This document shows positions 34,193 to 42,211 of a stretch of DNA of 64,000 nucleotides, in pieces (the stretch's first letter is position 1; each line of letters starts with the position of its first letter). This DNA is from Trebonia sp035294225 (GTDB lineage: Bacteria; Actinomycetota; Actinomycetes; Streptosporangiales; Streptosporangiaceae). Position numbers and translations under genes: made by a program. The stretch is from contig DATGLH010000036.1 of assembly GCA_035294225.1 (NCBI GenBank), forward strand, positions 1 through 64,000. The letters run 5' to 3'. The notes beneath the pieces are model-generated. The model was given only the letters and a program-made list of their open reading frames with translations, did no database searches and was not told where the DNA came from.

Positions 34193-34462
34193 TCAGCCGC
34201 CTGTGACCGGCTGGGCGGGCCGTTCATTGTCGCTGGCGCCGGCCAGGTGCCTCACCGGCCGCGGTCTTCCGGCCGGCCGTAGCCGGACCCGCCGGCGCCC
34301 GCCGCCGCGGGCAGATCGTTGGGCCCGGCGGCGCGCCGGGCGCGCGTCCTCGCCGACCTTCCGGAGCGCGCGCGTGACGGTGTCCTTCTTCGTCGCGGTT
34401 CCCAGCGCCGCGGCGGCCCCGGCGAGAAGGTGCTCATCCAGGCCAAGCAGCGCCTTGGCCAT
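34193..34462 (-). CDS. Orphan VapB-type antitoxin, altered C-terminus
   Basis: From ATG 34462 (GGAAGG upstream) the first 40 residues read MAKALLGLDEHLLAGAAAAL followed by GTATKKDTVTRALRKV, a clear VapB/DUF2191 ribbon-helix-helix antitoxin pattern. The C-terminal half is Arg-rich and unlike the family, while another frame offers DLPAAAGAGGSGYGRPEDRG, so a frameshift near residue 45 is likely. No VapC PIN-domain toxin gene is adjacent. This is probably a decayed or solitary antitoxin gene. Confidence 0.6.
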   Translation of the reverse strand: MAKALLGLDEHLLAGAAAALGTATKKDTVTRALRKVGEDARPARRRAQRSARGGGRRRVRLRPAGRPRPVRHLAGASDNERPAQPVTGG

Positions 34463-34559
34463 CACGCGCCATCCTTCCAGGTGGGCCAAATCGTACAATT
34501 TCGACATCTTATCCCAGAAATATATCTATTCCGGCTACCGGCGGTGCGGACGCGGCCTG

Positions 34560-34672
34560 CCGATGGCGCCAACGGCCGGGATAGAACATGCCGATGGCGC
34601 CAACGGCCGGGATAGAACATGCCGATGGCGCCAACGGCCGGGATAGAGCATGCCGATGGCGCCAACGGCGGG
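34560..34672. repeat. Palindromic 31-bp repeat array (3.7 copies), shared with 52.4 kb
   Basis: Units at 34560-34590, 34591-34621 and 34622-34652 and a partial fourth. Each contains GCCGATGGCGCCAACGGC, an 18-base imperfect palindrome, plus the linker CGGGATAGAACAT (CGGGATAGAGCAT in one). The same core and linker occur inverted at 52443-52491. No spacers of unique sequence exist, so it is not a CRISPR array. It lies downstream of the antiporter gene. Confidence 0.8.
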
Positions 34673-34708
34673 CCGGGAAGGGGCCGGGGAGCCGCGCCTA
34701 TTTACGCG

Positions 34709-36202
34709 TTATGTGCCGTGCTCGCCGAACCAGCCGGCCAGCTTGCCGGCCCGGCTGACGGCGCGCAGCCGCCGCTCGGTCTGCTCCCGGACGGCCGCGG
34801 GCACCACGATGAGCAGCCGGTCGCCGGTGCGCAGCACCGTGGTGGGCCCCGGGACGATCCCGTGGCCGTCGCGGACGATCAGCGCGATGTTCGCCTGCGC
34901 GGGCAGCCGCAGCTCGAAGACCTCCACCCCGTGCAGCCGCGACCCGTCGGGCACCTGCGCTTGCAGCAGGTCGGCATGCAGTTCCTCAAGCGGCGCGGCG
35001 TCGACGATGACTTCCAGGGGCTCCGCCGGCGCAGTGACCCGCAGCCGCCGGGCCACCCACGGCAAGGTCGGCCCCTGCACCAGCGTGAACGCCACGACGA
35101 TGACGAAGACCTGGTCGAAGAGGCGGGCGGCTCCTGGCACGCCGCTGCTGAGCGGGATCGTCGCCAGCACGATGGGCACCGCGCCGCGCAGCCCCGCCCA
35201 GGAGAGGAACGCCTGCTGACGCCACGGCATCCGGAACGGCAGCATGACGGCGAGCACCGCGACGGGACGGGCCACCAGGACCAGGATCAGCCCGGCGGCC
35301 AGGGCGGGCAGGATCTGCGGGGGCAGCCGGGCAGGCGAGGCGAGCAGGCCGAGCATGACGAACAGTCCGATCTGTGCCAGCCAGCCGACCCCTTCGGCGA
35401 AGCCGCGGGTCGCCGGGCCGTGCGGCAGCCGCACGTTGCCGAGCAGCACGGCACAGGCGTAGACCGCGAGAAAGCCGCTTCCCCGGGCCAGGTCCGCGGC
35501 GCCGTAGGCGCCGACGGCCAGGGCGAGCACCGCGACCGGGTAGAGGCCGGTGGCCGGCAGCGCCACCCGGCGCAGGAACAGCATGCCGAGCAGGCCAACC
35601 GCGATGCCGATCGCGGCACCCGCGGCCAGCTCCCAGATGATCTCGCCGGTGATCAGCGCGGGCGACGTCCCATGCGGACCGTGCTGGCTGAGCAGCGTGA
35701 CCGCGAGCACGGACGGCGGATCGTTCAGCCCGGATTCTCCCTCCAGGATCCCGGAGAGCATCGGCGGCAGCGGGAGCCGGCGGAGCACCGAGAACACCGC
35801 GGCCGCGTCGGTCGGCGCGAGGACCGCGCCGACCAGCAGCGCGTCCCGCCAGCCGAGGCCGAGCAGCCAGTGCGTGCCTCCGGCGACGACGACGATGCTC
35901 ACCGCGACCCCCACGGTGGCCAGCGCGATCGCCGCGGGCGCGGCCGCCCGCGCGTGCGCCCAGTTGGTGGTGAGGCCGCCTTCGGCCAGGATCAGCACCA
36001 GGGCGCCCAGGCCGAGGAATTCGGCGAGGCCGGCGTTGCTGAACCGGATTCCGATGCCGGCCTCGCCGAGGGCCAGGCCCAGCCCGAGGAAAACCAGGAG
36101 CGCGGGCAGCCCGGCGCTGTGCGCCAGCCGTGCCACCACGATCGCCACGAGCACCGTGGCGGAGCCGGCCAGCAGGTCGAGCCCGAGCGCTCCCGCTGTC
36201 AC
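34709..36202 (-). CDS. CPA1-family K+(Na+)/H+ antiporter with C-terminal RCK_C domain
   Basis: A 497-residue antiporter. About 12 transmembrane helices carry the CPA1 signatures LAPTDAAAVFSVLR, EGESGLNDPPSV and SWAGLRGAVPIVLATI. The last 130 residues form a TrkA-C/RCK_C domain (SRLHGVEVFELRLPAQ ... LRTGDRLLIVVP), as in NhaP2/CvrA and c-di-AMP-responsive K+ exporters. It likely exports K+ (or Na+) in exchange for protons. Four bases separate it from the upstream 4-TM protein gene, indicating an operon. Confidence 0.86.
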   Translation of the reverse strand: MTAGALGLDLLAGSATVLVAIVVARLAHSAGLPALLVFLGLGLALGEAGIGIRFSNAGLAEFLGLGALVLILAEGGLTTNWAHARAAAPAAIALATVGVAVSIVVVAGGTHWLLGLGWRDALLVGAVLAPTDAAAVFSVLRRLPLPPMLSGILEGESGLNDPPSVLAVTLLSQHGPHGTSPALITGEIIWELAAGAAIGIAVGLLGMLFLRRVALPATGLYPVAVLALAVGAYGAADLARGSGFLAVYACAVLLGNVRLPHGPATRGFAEGVGWLAQIGLFVMLGLLASPARLPPQILPALAAGLILVLVARPVAVLAVMLPFRMPWRQQAFLSWAGLRGAVPIVLATIPLSSGVPGAARLFDQVFVIVVAFTLVQGPTLPWVARRLRVTAPAEPLEVIVDAAPLEELHADLLQAQVPDGSRLHGVEVFELRLPAQANIALIVRDGHGIVPGPTTVLRTGDRLLIVVPAAVREQTERRLRAVSRAGKLAGWFGEHGT

Positions 36203-36206
36203 GCCC

Positions 36207-36701
36207 TCAGTATCGCGGCGTGCTCCGGAAGTAGTCCGACGACGTGCGCTGCCAGAGCAGGATGACGGCGGCGAGGCCGACCAGCCAGACGACGATCGCG
36301 TAGATGCGGGCCGCGCCGCCGCTGGACACGCCGGCTGCCCCGGCGGCCATGTTGATCGTGTCGATGGCGAACAGCACGGTGGACACGATCCGCGCCCAGC
36401 TCTTGCCCGCCTTGCAGCTCTGGGCCATCCAGAGCCACAGCGCGGCGCCGATCAGCCCGCTGACGATGAACAGGCCGATCGCCACGTGCTCGGCCTGGGT
36501 GACCTGGGCCGACGTCAGGTTCGGCCTGCTTTTGATTATCTGGTTCCTGGTGGAGCTCAGCGTCGTCAAGTCGACGACGATGCCGATCAGGCTGACCGCG
36601 GCTCCCGCGTACATGACCTGCACGGCTCTCAGCACTGACTGCGGGGTGGGCGGCCGCGAAGGTTCGGGCATCGTGGCTCCGCCCGGATACGGCTGGTACA
36701 T
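36207..36701 (-). CDS. Small four-helix membrane protein related to the kinase C-terminus at 49.5 kb
   Basis: A 164-residue protein from ATG 36701 (AAAGGGG upstream). A Pro-rich N-terminus is followed by four transmembrane helices. Helices 2-4 (ALWLWMAQSCKAGKSWARIV, TVLFAIDTINMAAG, VVWLVGLAAVILLWQRTSS-DYF) match, in order and spacing, the C-terminal domain of the Ser/Thr kinase (ALWLWLAAACAKGRGWVRAA, TVLFGIDTLGFLA, IWLIGLVTVIFLWRRQSS-EYF). Located four bases upstream of the antiporter, it may modulate or sense ion transport; this is inference. Confidence 0.8.
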   Translation of the reverse strand: MYQPYPGGATMPEPSRPPTPQSVLRAVQVMYAGAAVSLIGIVVDLTTLSSTRNQIIKSRPNLTSAQVTQAEHVAIGLFIVSGLIGAALWLWMAQSCKAGKSWARIVSTVLFAIDTINMAAGAAGVSSGGAARIYAIVVWLVGLAAVILLWQRTSSDYFRSTPRY

Positions 36702-36770
36702 GGCGGCCCCTTTAGCCGGCGAGGTTCGGGAACTGGTCGGAAGCGACACTACTCCTCGGGCGACCAGACG

Positions 36771-37565
36771 TCAGCAGGGGCCGCCGTCAGCCGCCCGGCG
36801 CAGCGGGGCGACCACCGGCCGGCCGTCCGGGCCGGCGGTAACGGTGACCCGGGCGGCGTAGACCGCCTGGATCAGCTCGGCGGTGAGCACGTCGGCCGCC
36901 GGCCCGTACGCCGCGACCCGGCCCCCGTGCAGCATCACGAGCTGGTCGGCATACTGTCCGGCGGCGGTCAGGTCATGCAGCGCGGACACCACGGTGAGCC
37001 CGCTGCCGGCGCGCAGGCCGTCGACCAGCTCGAGAACCTGCTGCTGGCGGCCGACGTCCAGCATCGAAGTGGGCTCGTCCAGCAGCAGCACGCCCGGCTC
37101 GGCCGCCAGCGCCCGGGCCAGCACCACCCGCTGCCGCTCCCCGCCCGACATCCGGGCCAGCCGCCGTGCCGCGAACCGCGCCACGTCCAGCCGCTCCAGG
37201 GCCGCCGCCGCCCGGGCACGGTCATGCCGTCCGGGGCTGCCCAGGTAGCTCAGATGCGGGGTGCGGCCGAGCAGCACGTACTGCTCGACCGTCATGTCCG
37301 GCGGCAGCACCGGTTCCTGCGGCACGTAGGCGATCAGCCGCGCCCGCTCCCGTGCCCGCATCGACCTGACGTCCACGCCGTCCAGCAAGATCTCCCCCTG
37401 GTACGGCACGAGCCCGGCGGCGGCGCGGATCAGCGTGGACTTCCCCGCGCCGTTCGGGCCGATCAGGGCGAGCCAGCCGCCCGCCGCTGCCGCGCACGTG
37501 ACCCCGCTCAGCACCGGCGTGCGGTCCAGTGCCACGGTCAGCTCGCGGGCCGTGAACGCCGTCAC
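36771..37565 (-). CDS. btuD: Cobalamin-type ABC transporter ATP-binding protein
   Basis: A 264-residue ABC ATPase of the FecE/BtuD group. Walker A is GPNGAGKST near residue 37, the signature is MSGGERQRVVLARAL, Walker B is GVLLLDEPTSMLD and the H-loop is SALHDLTAA. It energises import through the BtuC-like permease encoded 49 bp upstream. The operon follows a cobalamin riboswitch, so vitamin B12 or a corrinoid precursor is the likely cargo; iron-siderophore transporters have the same architecture. Confidence 0.85.
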   Translation of the reverse strand: MTAFTARELTVALDRTPVLSGVTCAAAAGGWLALIGPNGAGKSTLIRAAAGLVPYQGEILLDGVDVRSMRARERARLIAYVPQEPVLPPDMTVEQYVLLGRTPHLSYLGSPGRHDRARAAAALERLDVARFAARRLARMSGGERQRVVLARALAAEPGVLLLDEPTSMLDVGRQQQVLELVDGLRAGSGLTVVSALHDLTAAGQYADQLVMLHGGRVAAYGPAADVLTAELIQAVYAARVTVTAGPDGRPVVAPLRRAADGGPC

Positions 37566-37614
37566 CGGCGCCCCGCGGCGGACGGCGCGCGGCCAGGGGC
37601 CATGATCCGTGTCG

Positions 37615-38643
37615 TCACACGTTCACCGGCCTCGTGCCCTTGAGCACCCAGATGAACGCCGGCGAGCCGACCAGCGCGGTCACCACGCCGATCGGCAGCT
37701 CCGCGGGCGACAGCACGGTGCGGGCGAGCGTGTCCGCGAGCACGAGGAAACCCGCGCCGGACAGCAGCGACAGGGGCAGCACGGTGCGGTAACTCGGACC
37801 GGACAGCCGGCGTGCCACATGCGGCACGATGATCCCGACGAAGCCGATCAGGCCGCTCACCGCTACCGCGCTCGCCGCCGCGAGCGTGCAGGCGGCGACG
37901 ACTATCCCCCGGACCAGCGCGGGGCGCATGCCGAGCGTGCGCGCCTCCTCGTCGCCGACGGCCAGCACGTCGAGGTGCCTGCCGTGCAGCAGGATCACCG
38001 CCACGGCGACGGCGGCGTACGGGAGGATCGAGGCCACCTGCTGCCAGGACGCGCCGGACAGCGAGCCGAGCAGCCATGCGTAGACCTGCTGCAAGACCTG
38101 GGTGGAACGCTCCAGGATGAAGGTCTGCACCGCGGTGAGGAACAACCCGACCGCGACCCCGGCGAGCAGCAGCGTCGCCGTGCCGCTGCTGACCGGCCCG
38201 CGCGCCGCGCTGGCCGCCCCGGCCAGGGACGCGATCGCGACCCCGGCGAGCGAGCCGACGAACGCGGCGGCCGGAACGGCGGACGGCCCCGCCCCGCCGA
38301 GGTAGACGATCGCGATCGTCGCGCCGAGCCCGGCGCCCGCGGAGGCGCCGAGCATCCCCGAATCGACGAGCGGGTTACGGAACACCCCCTGGTAGCCGGC
38401 GCCCGCGACGGACAGCAGCGCGCCGACGAGCGCGCCGGCCACGATGCGCGGCAGCCTTATCTGGAACAGCACGGCCTGGTCCACCGCGGACAGGCTGGTC
38501 GGCAGGCGGATGAACGGGATCTTGTCCGCGAGCGCGGCCGCCGTCGCGAGCGGGTTCAGGTTGGCCGCCCCGACGAGCGCGCTGACCAGCGCCGCGGCGA
38601 TCAGGAAGACCGCCGCGGCGCCGAGGGCGCCAGCCTTTCTCAC
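37615..38643 (-). CDS. btuC: Cobalamin-type ABC transporter permease (FecCD family)
   Basis: A 342-residue permease starting at GTG 38643, whose GTGA overlaps the stop codon of the binding-protein gene; a longer frame upstream is unlikely. Family features are FQIRLPRIVAGALVGALLSVAGAGYQGVFRNPLVDSG-type sequence near residue 70 (RLPRI, GYQGVFRNPL) and the ATPase-contact region GLIGFVGIIVPHVARRL. Ten helices are expected. It forms the translocation channel for a corrinoid according to the upstream riboswitch. Confidence 0.87.
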   Translation of the reverse strand: MRKAGALGAAAVFLIAAALVSALVGAANLNPLATAAALADKIPFIRLPTSLSAVDQAVLFQIRLPRIVAGALVGALLSVAGAGYQGVFRNPLVDSGMLGASAGAGLGATIAIVYLGGAGPSAVPAAAFVGSLAGVAIASLAGAASAARGPVSSGTATLLLAGVAVGLFLTAVQTFILERSTQVLQQVYAWLLGSLSGASWQQVASILPYAAVAVAVILLHGRHLDVLAVGDEEARTLGMRPALVRGIVVAACTLAAASAVAVSGLIGFVGIIVPHVARRLSGPSYRTVLPLSLLSGAGFLVLADTLARTVLSPAELPIGVVTALVGSPAFIWVLKGTRPVNV

Positions 38644-39620
38644 GTCCCGGGCGCGTGCTCGACCGCCAGGGCGATCTGCGCGACGAGCTGGGGAAGGCGC
38701 GGCCCCCACCGGGAGGCGACGTCGTCGTTCAGCGCGATGACCTCATGGTCCTTCACTGCCGGGATGACCGACCAGCCGGGGCGCCTGGCGACGACGGCGG
38801 GGGTCTGCCCGCCGTCACTTGGCTGGTTGTCGGCGAGGAAGACGATCTGCGGCCTGGCCGCGATGATGTACTCCTCGGACAGTTCCGGGTAGCCGCCGTC
38901 GGACGCCTTGTCGGCGGCGTCGGCGATGTTCTTCAGGCCGAACAGCCCCGCGATCTGCCCGATGAACGTCTTCGAGGTCGCGGAGTAGTACGGGTTCGCG
39001 CTCAGCTCCCAGTAGTACGTCAGGTCCTTGTGGCTGGCGCCCGCCTTCTCGACGTCCGCGGCGATCTGCTTTTTCATGCTCGCCACGACCTGCGCCGCCT
39101 GGGCCGCGTGGCCAGTTGCCTCGCCTATCTGCTCGATCTGCGCGTAGGCGCCGGCGAGCGTGCTGACCGCCGGCTCGAGCAGGACGGGGATGCCGAGCTT
39201 GGCCAGTCCCGCGACCAGGCCGCCCGTGTTCTCCCAGGCGACGACCAGGCTGGGATTGTACCGGGCGATGGCCTCGATGTTCGGAGTCAGTCCGCTGAGG
39301 CTGGTCCTCGGGACGCCGGGCGGGTAGTTGGAGTCCGCGTCGACGGCGACGACCTGCTTGCCCGCGCCCACGGCGTACAGGTCCTCGGTCGAGGTCGGGC
39401 TGAGGGACACGATCCGGGCGGGCTTCGACTTGATGGTGACCGTGCCGTTGGCAGCCTTGATCGTCACCGGGAACGGCGCGGCGGCGGCCGGCGCCTTGAC
39501 CGCGGACGGCGTGACCGGGCCAGATGAGGCGGAGCTGGCCGCCGAGCCGCAGCCTGCCAGCGCGGCCGCGCAGGCGGCGGCACAGGCGGCGACGGCCGCC
39601 AGTCGCATGGGGGTTCTCAC
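38640..39620 (-). CDS. btuF: Cobalamin-type ABC transporter substrate-binding lipoprotein
   Basis: A 326-residue lipoprotein with GTG start at 39620 and GGAGGAAG upstream. The lipobox is ALAGC near residue 24. The mature part is a Peripla_BP_2/BtuF fold: ARIVSLSPTSTEDLYAVGAG, NIEAIARYNPSLVVAW and the Asp/Asn-rich DVASRWGPRLPQL end. It captures the ligand outside the membrane and docks on BtuC. It is the first gene behind the cobalamin riboswitch. Confidence 0.86.
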   Translation of the reverse strand: MRTPMRLAAVAACAAACAAALAGCGSAASSASSGPVTPSAVKAPAAAAPFPVTIKAANGTVTIKSKPARIVSLSPTSTEDLYAVGAGKQVVAVDADSNYPPGVPRTSLSGLTPNIEAIARYNPSLVVAWENTGGLVAGLAKLGIPVLLEPAVSTLAGAYAQIEQIGEATGHAAQAAQVVASMKKQIAADVEKAGASHKDLTYYWELSANPYYSATSKTFIGQIAGLFGLKNIADAADKASDGGYPELSEEYIIAARPQIVFLADNQPSDGGQTPAVVARRPGWSVIPAVKDHEVIALNDDVASRWGPRLPQLVAQIALAVEHAPGT

Positions 39621-39630
39621 TGAGGTGCCA

Positions 39631-39657
39631 CTTCCTCCCGATGTGGCGGGAAGGAAG
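39631..39657 (-). promoter_or_regulatory. Ribosome-binding-site sequestering hairpin of the btu leader
   Basis: On the minus strand CTTCCTTCCCG pairs, with one bulge, with CGGGAGGAAG across a 6-base loop. The right arm is the ribosome binding site of the btuF-like gene. This is the expected expression platform for translational control by the upstream cobalamin aptamer. Confidence 0.6.
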
Positions 39658-39735
39658 GCGAGACCGCCGGCGCCGGGGACGACACCCGCGGCAGCCGGGA
39701 CGGATCGCCCTTCCCACGAGGGCCGATATCGTCCG

Positions 39736-39844
39736 GCGCGTCAGGAGTCGACCTGGCTTGGACCCCGCGGGGTCGTCACAGTTGCGGGACAGCGCCGGAA
39801 TGGCCCGCTTACGCGGGCTTCACCGGCTTCGCTGCCTGACGCGC
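39736..39844 (-). promoter_or_regulatory. Cobalamin riboswitch aptamer
   Basis: On the minus strand a 10-bp P1 stem (GCGCGTCAGG at 39844-39835 with CCTGACGCGC at 39745-39736) encloses conserved B12-box elements: GCCGGTGAAGCCCG, then GGCGCTGTCCCGCAACTGTGA and CAAGCCAGGTCGACTCCTGA. These match the AdoCbl/cobalamin riboswitch consensus (GGTGAAA, GCCACTG, AGYCAG-AC). Cobalamin binding should repress the transporter operon that starts at 39620. Confidence 0.9.
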
Positions 39845-39926
39845 TCGCCGGCGTGACAGATGGATGAACATCCAGCGCCGACGCCTGTACAGTAGCACGC
39901 GGTTCACTGCGCGGAGAGGGACCGGC

Positions 39927-41246
39927 ATGCGGGCGAGGGTCAGGCGGCGTCTGTTCCCCCTGCTTGCCTCGATCCTGCTGATCGCGATCGGGATGTACAC
40001 CACCACCTGGGGCCCGACGATGATCGGACGGTCCGAATGGGCGCTTCCCTACGACCTGTGGGGAACGCTGACCGCGACGACCCGGCTCGTCCACCTGGAC
40101 CTCGGCGGACTCTATACGCAGCCGACAGGGCTGGTTTCGCTGCCCGGCGCGGCGGTCATCCTCGTCCCGTGCGCCGCCGTCATCGCGGCGGCCGGCCTGT
40201 CCTTGCAGATCCCGGGCCCGCAGAACCTGCACCCCGCGGTCTGGCTGCTGGCCGGCCCTTACCAGATCGCGCTGTGCTGCGTGACGCTGTTCGCCGCCGA
40301 CGCGCTCGCCGAAGAACTCGGGGCAGTTCGCTGGAAGCGCGCGCTGCTCGCCGCGGCCAGCGCGGGCGCGCTGTGGAGCGTGTCCGCCCGCTGGGGGCAC
40401 CCGGAGGACGCGGTAGCCGTCGGCCTGCTGTTGTACGCCATCCTCGCGCTGAGCCGGTCCCGGACCGCGCTCGCAGGCTGGCTCGCCGGGGCCGCCGTCT
40501 GCGTGCAGCCGCTGGTGCTGCTCGCGCTTCCGGTGCTGGCGGCGCTGCTGCCGTGGCGCCGGATGGGGCTGTTCGGCGTCCGGGCCGCCGCGCCGTCCGC
40601 CGTGCTGCTCGGCGCGGCGGCGCTGGCCAACTGGCACGCCACCTATGTGTCGGTCACCAGCCAGCCCAACTCGCCGGTCATCAACCATCCCACCGCGTGG
40701 ACACCGCTGGCGCCGCATATGGCCGGCGGTAACGTCGCCGCCGGCCCGTTCCGGCTGGCGACGATCCTGCTCGCCTGCTGCTGCGCCCTGGCCGTGCGGC
40801 GCCGCTGGCTCGGCCGGCTGGCCGGGGAGGGAGAGGGGCCGGCCCTCCCCGCCGCGGTCGCGCCCGCGGAGGGCGGCGGGATGCGGGCCGATGCTGGCCG
40901 GCGGTGGCCGGCGGAGCTGCTCGCGGAGGTCCTCTGGTGGGCCGCCCTGACCCTCGCGCTCCGGTCGTTCTTCGAGCCGGTGATGGTCTCCTACTATCCC
41001 TGGCCGCCGCTGGCCGTGGCCCTGATCCCGGCGGCCACGCTCGGCTGGCCCCGCCTGATCGCGGCGTCAGTCCTGGCCGGCGGCCTGACGGCCGCCGCCC
41101 AGGGCCCGTCACACGACGCCTGGATCTGGTGGGCCCCCCTGGTAGCGGGCCTGGCCGTCATGCTGGCCGTAGCGCATACCCGGCCAAAGGCCGGCGGCGC
41201 CCGGCAGCCCGGCCTGGACACAGAAGCGGAGGCGCCGGTGGCATGA
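39927..41246 (+). CDS. Polytopic membrane protein, possible GT-C-type glycosyltransferase
   Basis: About 439 residues from ATG 39927 (GGAGAGGG upstream), preferred over a start 21 codons earlier. Roughly ten hydrophobic helices are present. The segment SARWGHPEDAVAVGLLLYAI resembles the luminal loop/helix region of actinobacterial GT87-like mannosyltransferases and related membrane proteins. The Asp usually seen in the first extracellular loop is not obvious, so the transferase assignment is weak. It diverges from the cobalamin importer. Confidence 0.6.
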   Translation: MRARVRRRLFPLLASILLIAIGMYTTTWGPTMIGRSEWALPYDLWGTLTATTRLVHLDLGGLYTQPTGLVSLPGAAVILVPCAAVIAAAGLSLQIPGPQNLHPAVWLLAGPYQIALCCVTLFAADALAEELGAVRWKRALLAAASAGALWSVSARWGHPEDAVAVGLLLYAILALSRSRTALAGWLAGAAVCVQPLVLLALPVLAALLPWRRMGLFGVRAAAPSAVLLGAAALANWHATYVSVTSQPNSPVINHPTAWTPLAPHMAGGNVAAGPFRLATILLACCCALAVRRRWLGRLAGEGEGPALPAAVAPAEGGGMRADAGRRWPAELLAEVLWWAALTLALRSFFEPVMVSYYPWPPLAVALIPAATLGWPRLIAASVLAGGLTAAAQGPSHDAWIWWAPLVAGLAVMLAVAHTRPKAGGARQPGLDTEAEAPVA

Positions 41247-41336
41247 CGGCGCGTTGTCCGGCGCTGCCTGCGGCGTTCCGGCGCAGCGCGCCGGAACGCC
41301 GCCAAGCCCCGCGCCACCACCGGCGGCAGGCGGCCG

Positions 41337-42170
41337 TTAGCCCACCGGCAGGAGTTCGGGCCGCTTGGGCAGGCGCCCGTCGCCGGAGGAGACGCCGTGC
41401 AGCCGCCGGTTGATCCAGGGCATGAAGTACTCCCGCGCCCACTTCGCGTCCTCGCGGCGGGCGGCCAGCCAGACGGCGCGGGCCTCGCGCGCCGCCCCGA
41501 CGGAGGCGGGAACAGACTCGGCCGAGGCGGCGACGTCCTCCGGGACCGTGCGCCAGTCTTCGGTGACCGGGACGCCGAGCACCTCGCCGGCCCGCAGCGC
41601 CACCCGCCGGTGCGACGCGGCCGTCAGGTGCAGCCGGTCCGGGCTCCAGGCACTAAGCTCGCGCAGGAACCGCATCGACCACAGGTCGACCAGGGCGCAG
41701 CCGCGGGCGTCGGCGATCGCGCGCAGGTGCATGTTGTACGTGGCGATCCGCCCGCGCAGCATGCGCAGCACCGGGAACGCGACCGGATCGAAGCCGGTGA
41801 ACATCAGCACCCGGCAGCCGGCCTGGCGCAGCCGGGCGACGGCCACGTCGAACAGCTCGGCCAGCGTGTCCGGGTCGCCGCCGGGCCGCAGGATGTCGTT
41901 GCCGCCGCCGGCGATGCTGACCAGGGACGGGGACATGGCTACCGCGGCCGGCACCTGGTCGGCCACGATCTGCCGCAGCAGCTTGCCGCGTATCGCCAGG
42001 TTCGCGTACCGCAGGCCGGGGTATTCGGCCGCGAGCATGGCGGCCAGCCGGTCCGCCCAGCCGCGGAAGCCGCCGCCGGGCGCTGGATCGTTCAGTCCCT
42101 CGGTGAAGCTGTCACCGATCGCCACGAAGGACGCTCCACCGGGCATGCCTGTGAAGAGGTTGTCATCCAT
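41337..42170 (-). CDS. SGNH/GDSL hydrolase
   Basis: A 277-residue esterase-fold protein. Block I is AIGDSFTEG with nucleophile Ser21, the Gly of block II is in ANLAIRGK, block III is SIAGGGNDIL (Asn) and block V is PDRLHLTAASH (Asp, His). No signal peptide is seen, so it should be cytoplasmic. It hydrolyses an ester or thioester of unknown identity. It is divergent from the PQQ-propeller gene, 41 bp away. Confidence 0.87.
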   Translation of the reverse strand: MDDNLFTGMPGGASFVAIGDSFTEGLNDPAPGGGFRGWADRLAAMLAAEYPGLRYANLAIRGKLLRQIVADQVPAAVAMSPSLVSIAGGGNDILRPGGDPDTLAELFDVAVARLRQAGCRVLMFTGFDPVAFPVLRMLRGRIATYNMHLRAIADARGCALVDLWSMRFLRELSAWSPDRLHLTAASHRRVALRAGEVLGVPVTEDWRTVPEDVAASAESVPASVGAAREARAVWLAARREDAKWAREYFMPWINRRLHGVSSGDGRLPKRPELLPVG

Positions 42171-42211
42171 ACGCTGTCCATAATGCCAGCCCGCCCTGGG
42201 ACACTGATCGC

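Noticed and set aside
34560..34672. Possible CRISPR array
   Set aside because: Units are directly adjacent with no unique spacers, are palindromic through most of the unit, and no cas genes are nearby.
34619..36265. Plus-strand open frame of about 550 codons over the antiporter gene
   Set aside because: The opposite strand has unmistakable CPA1 motifs; the plus frame is low-complexity Asp/His/Arg/Gln-rich.
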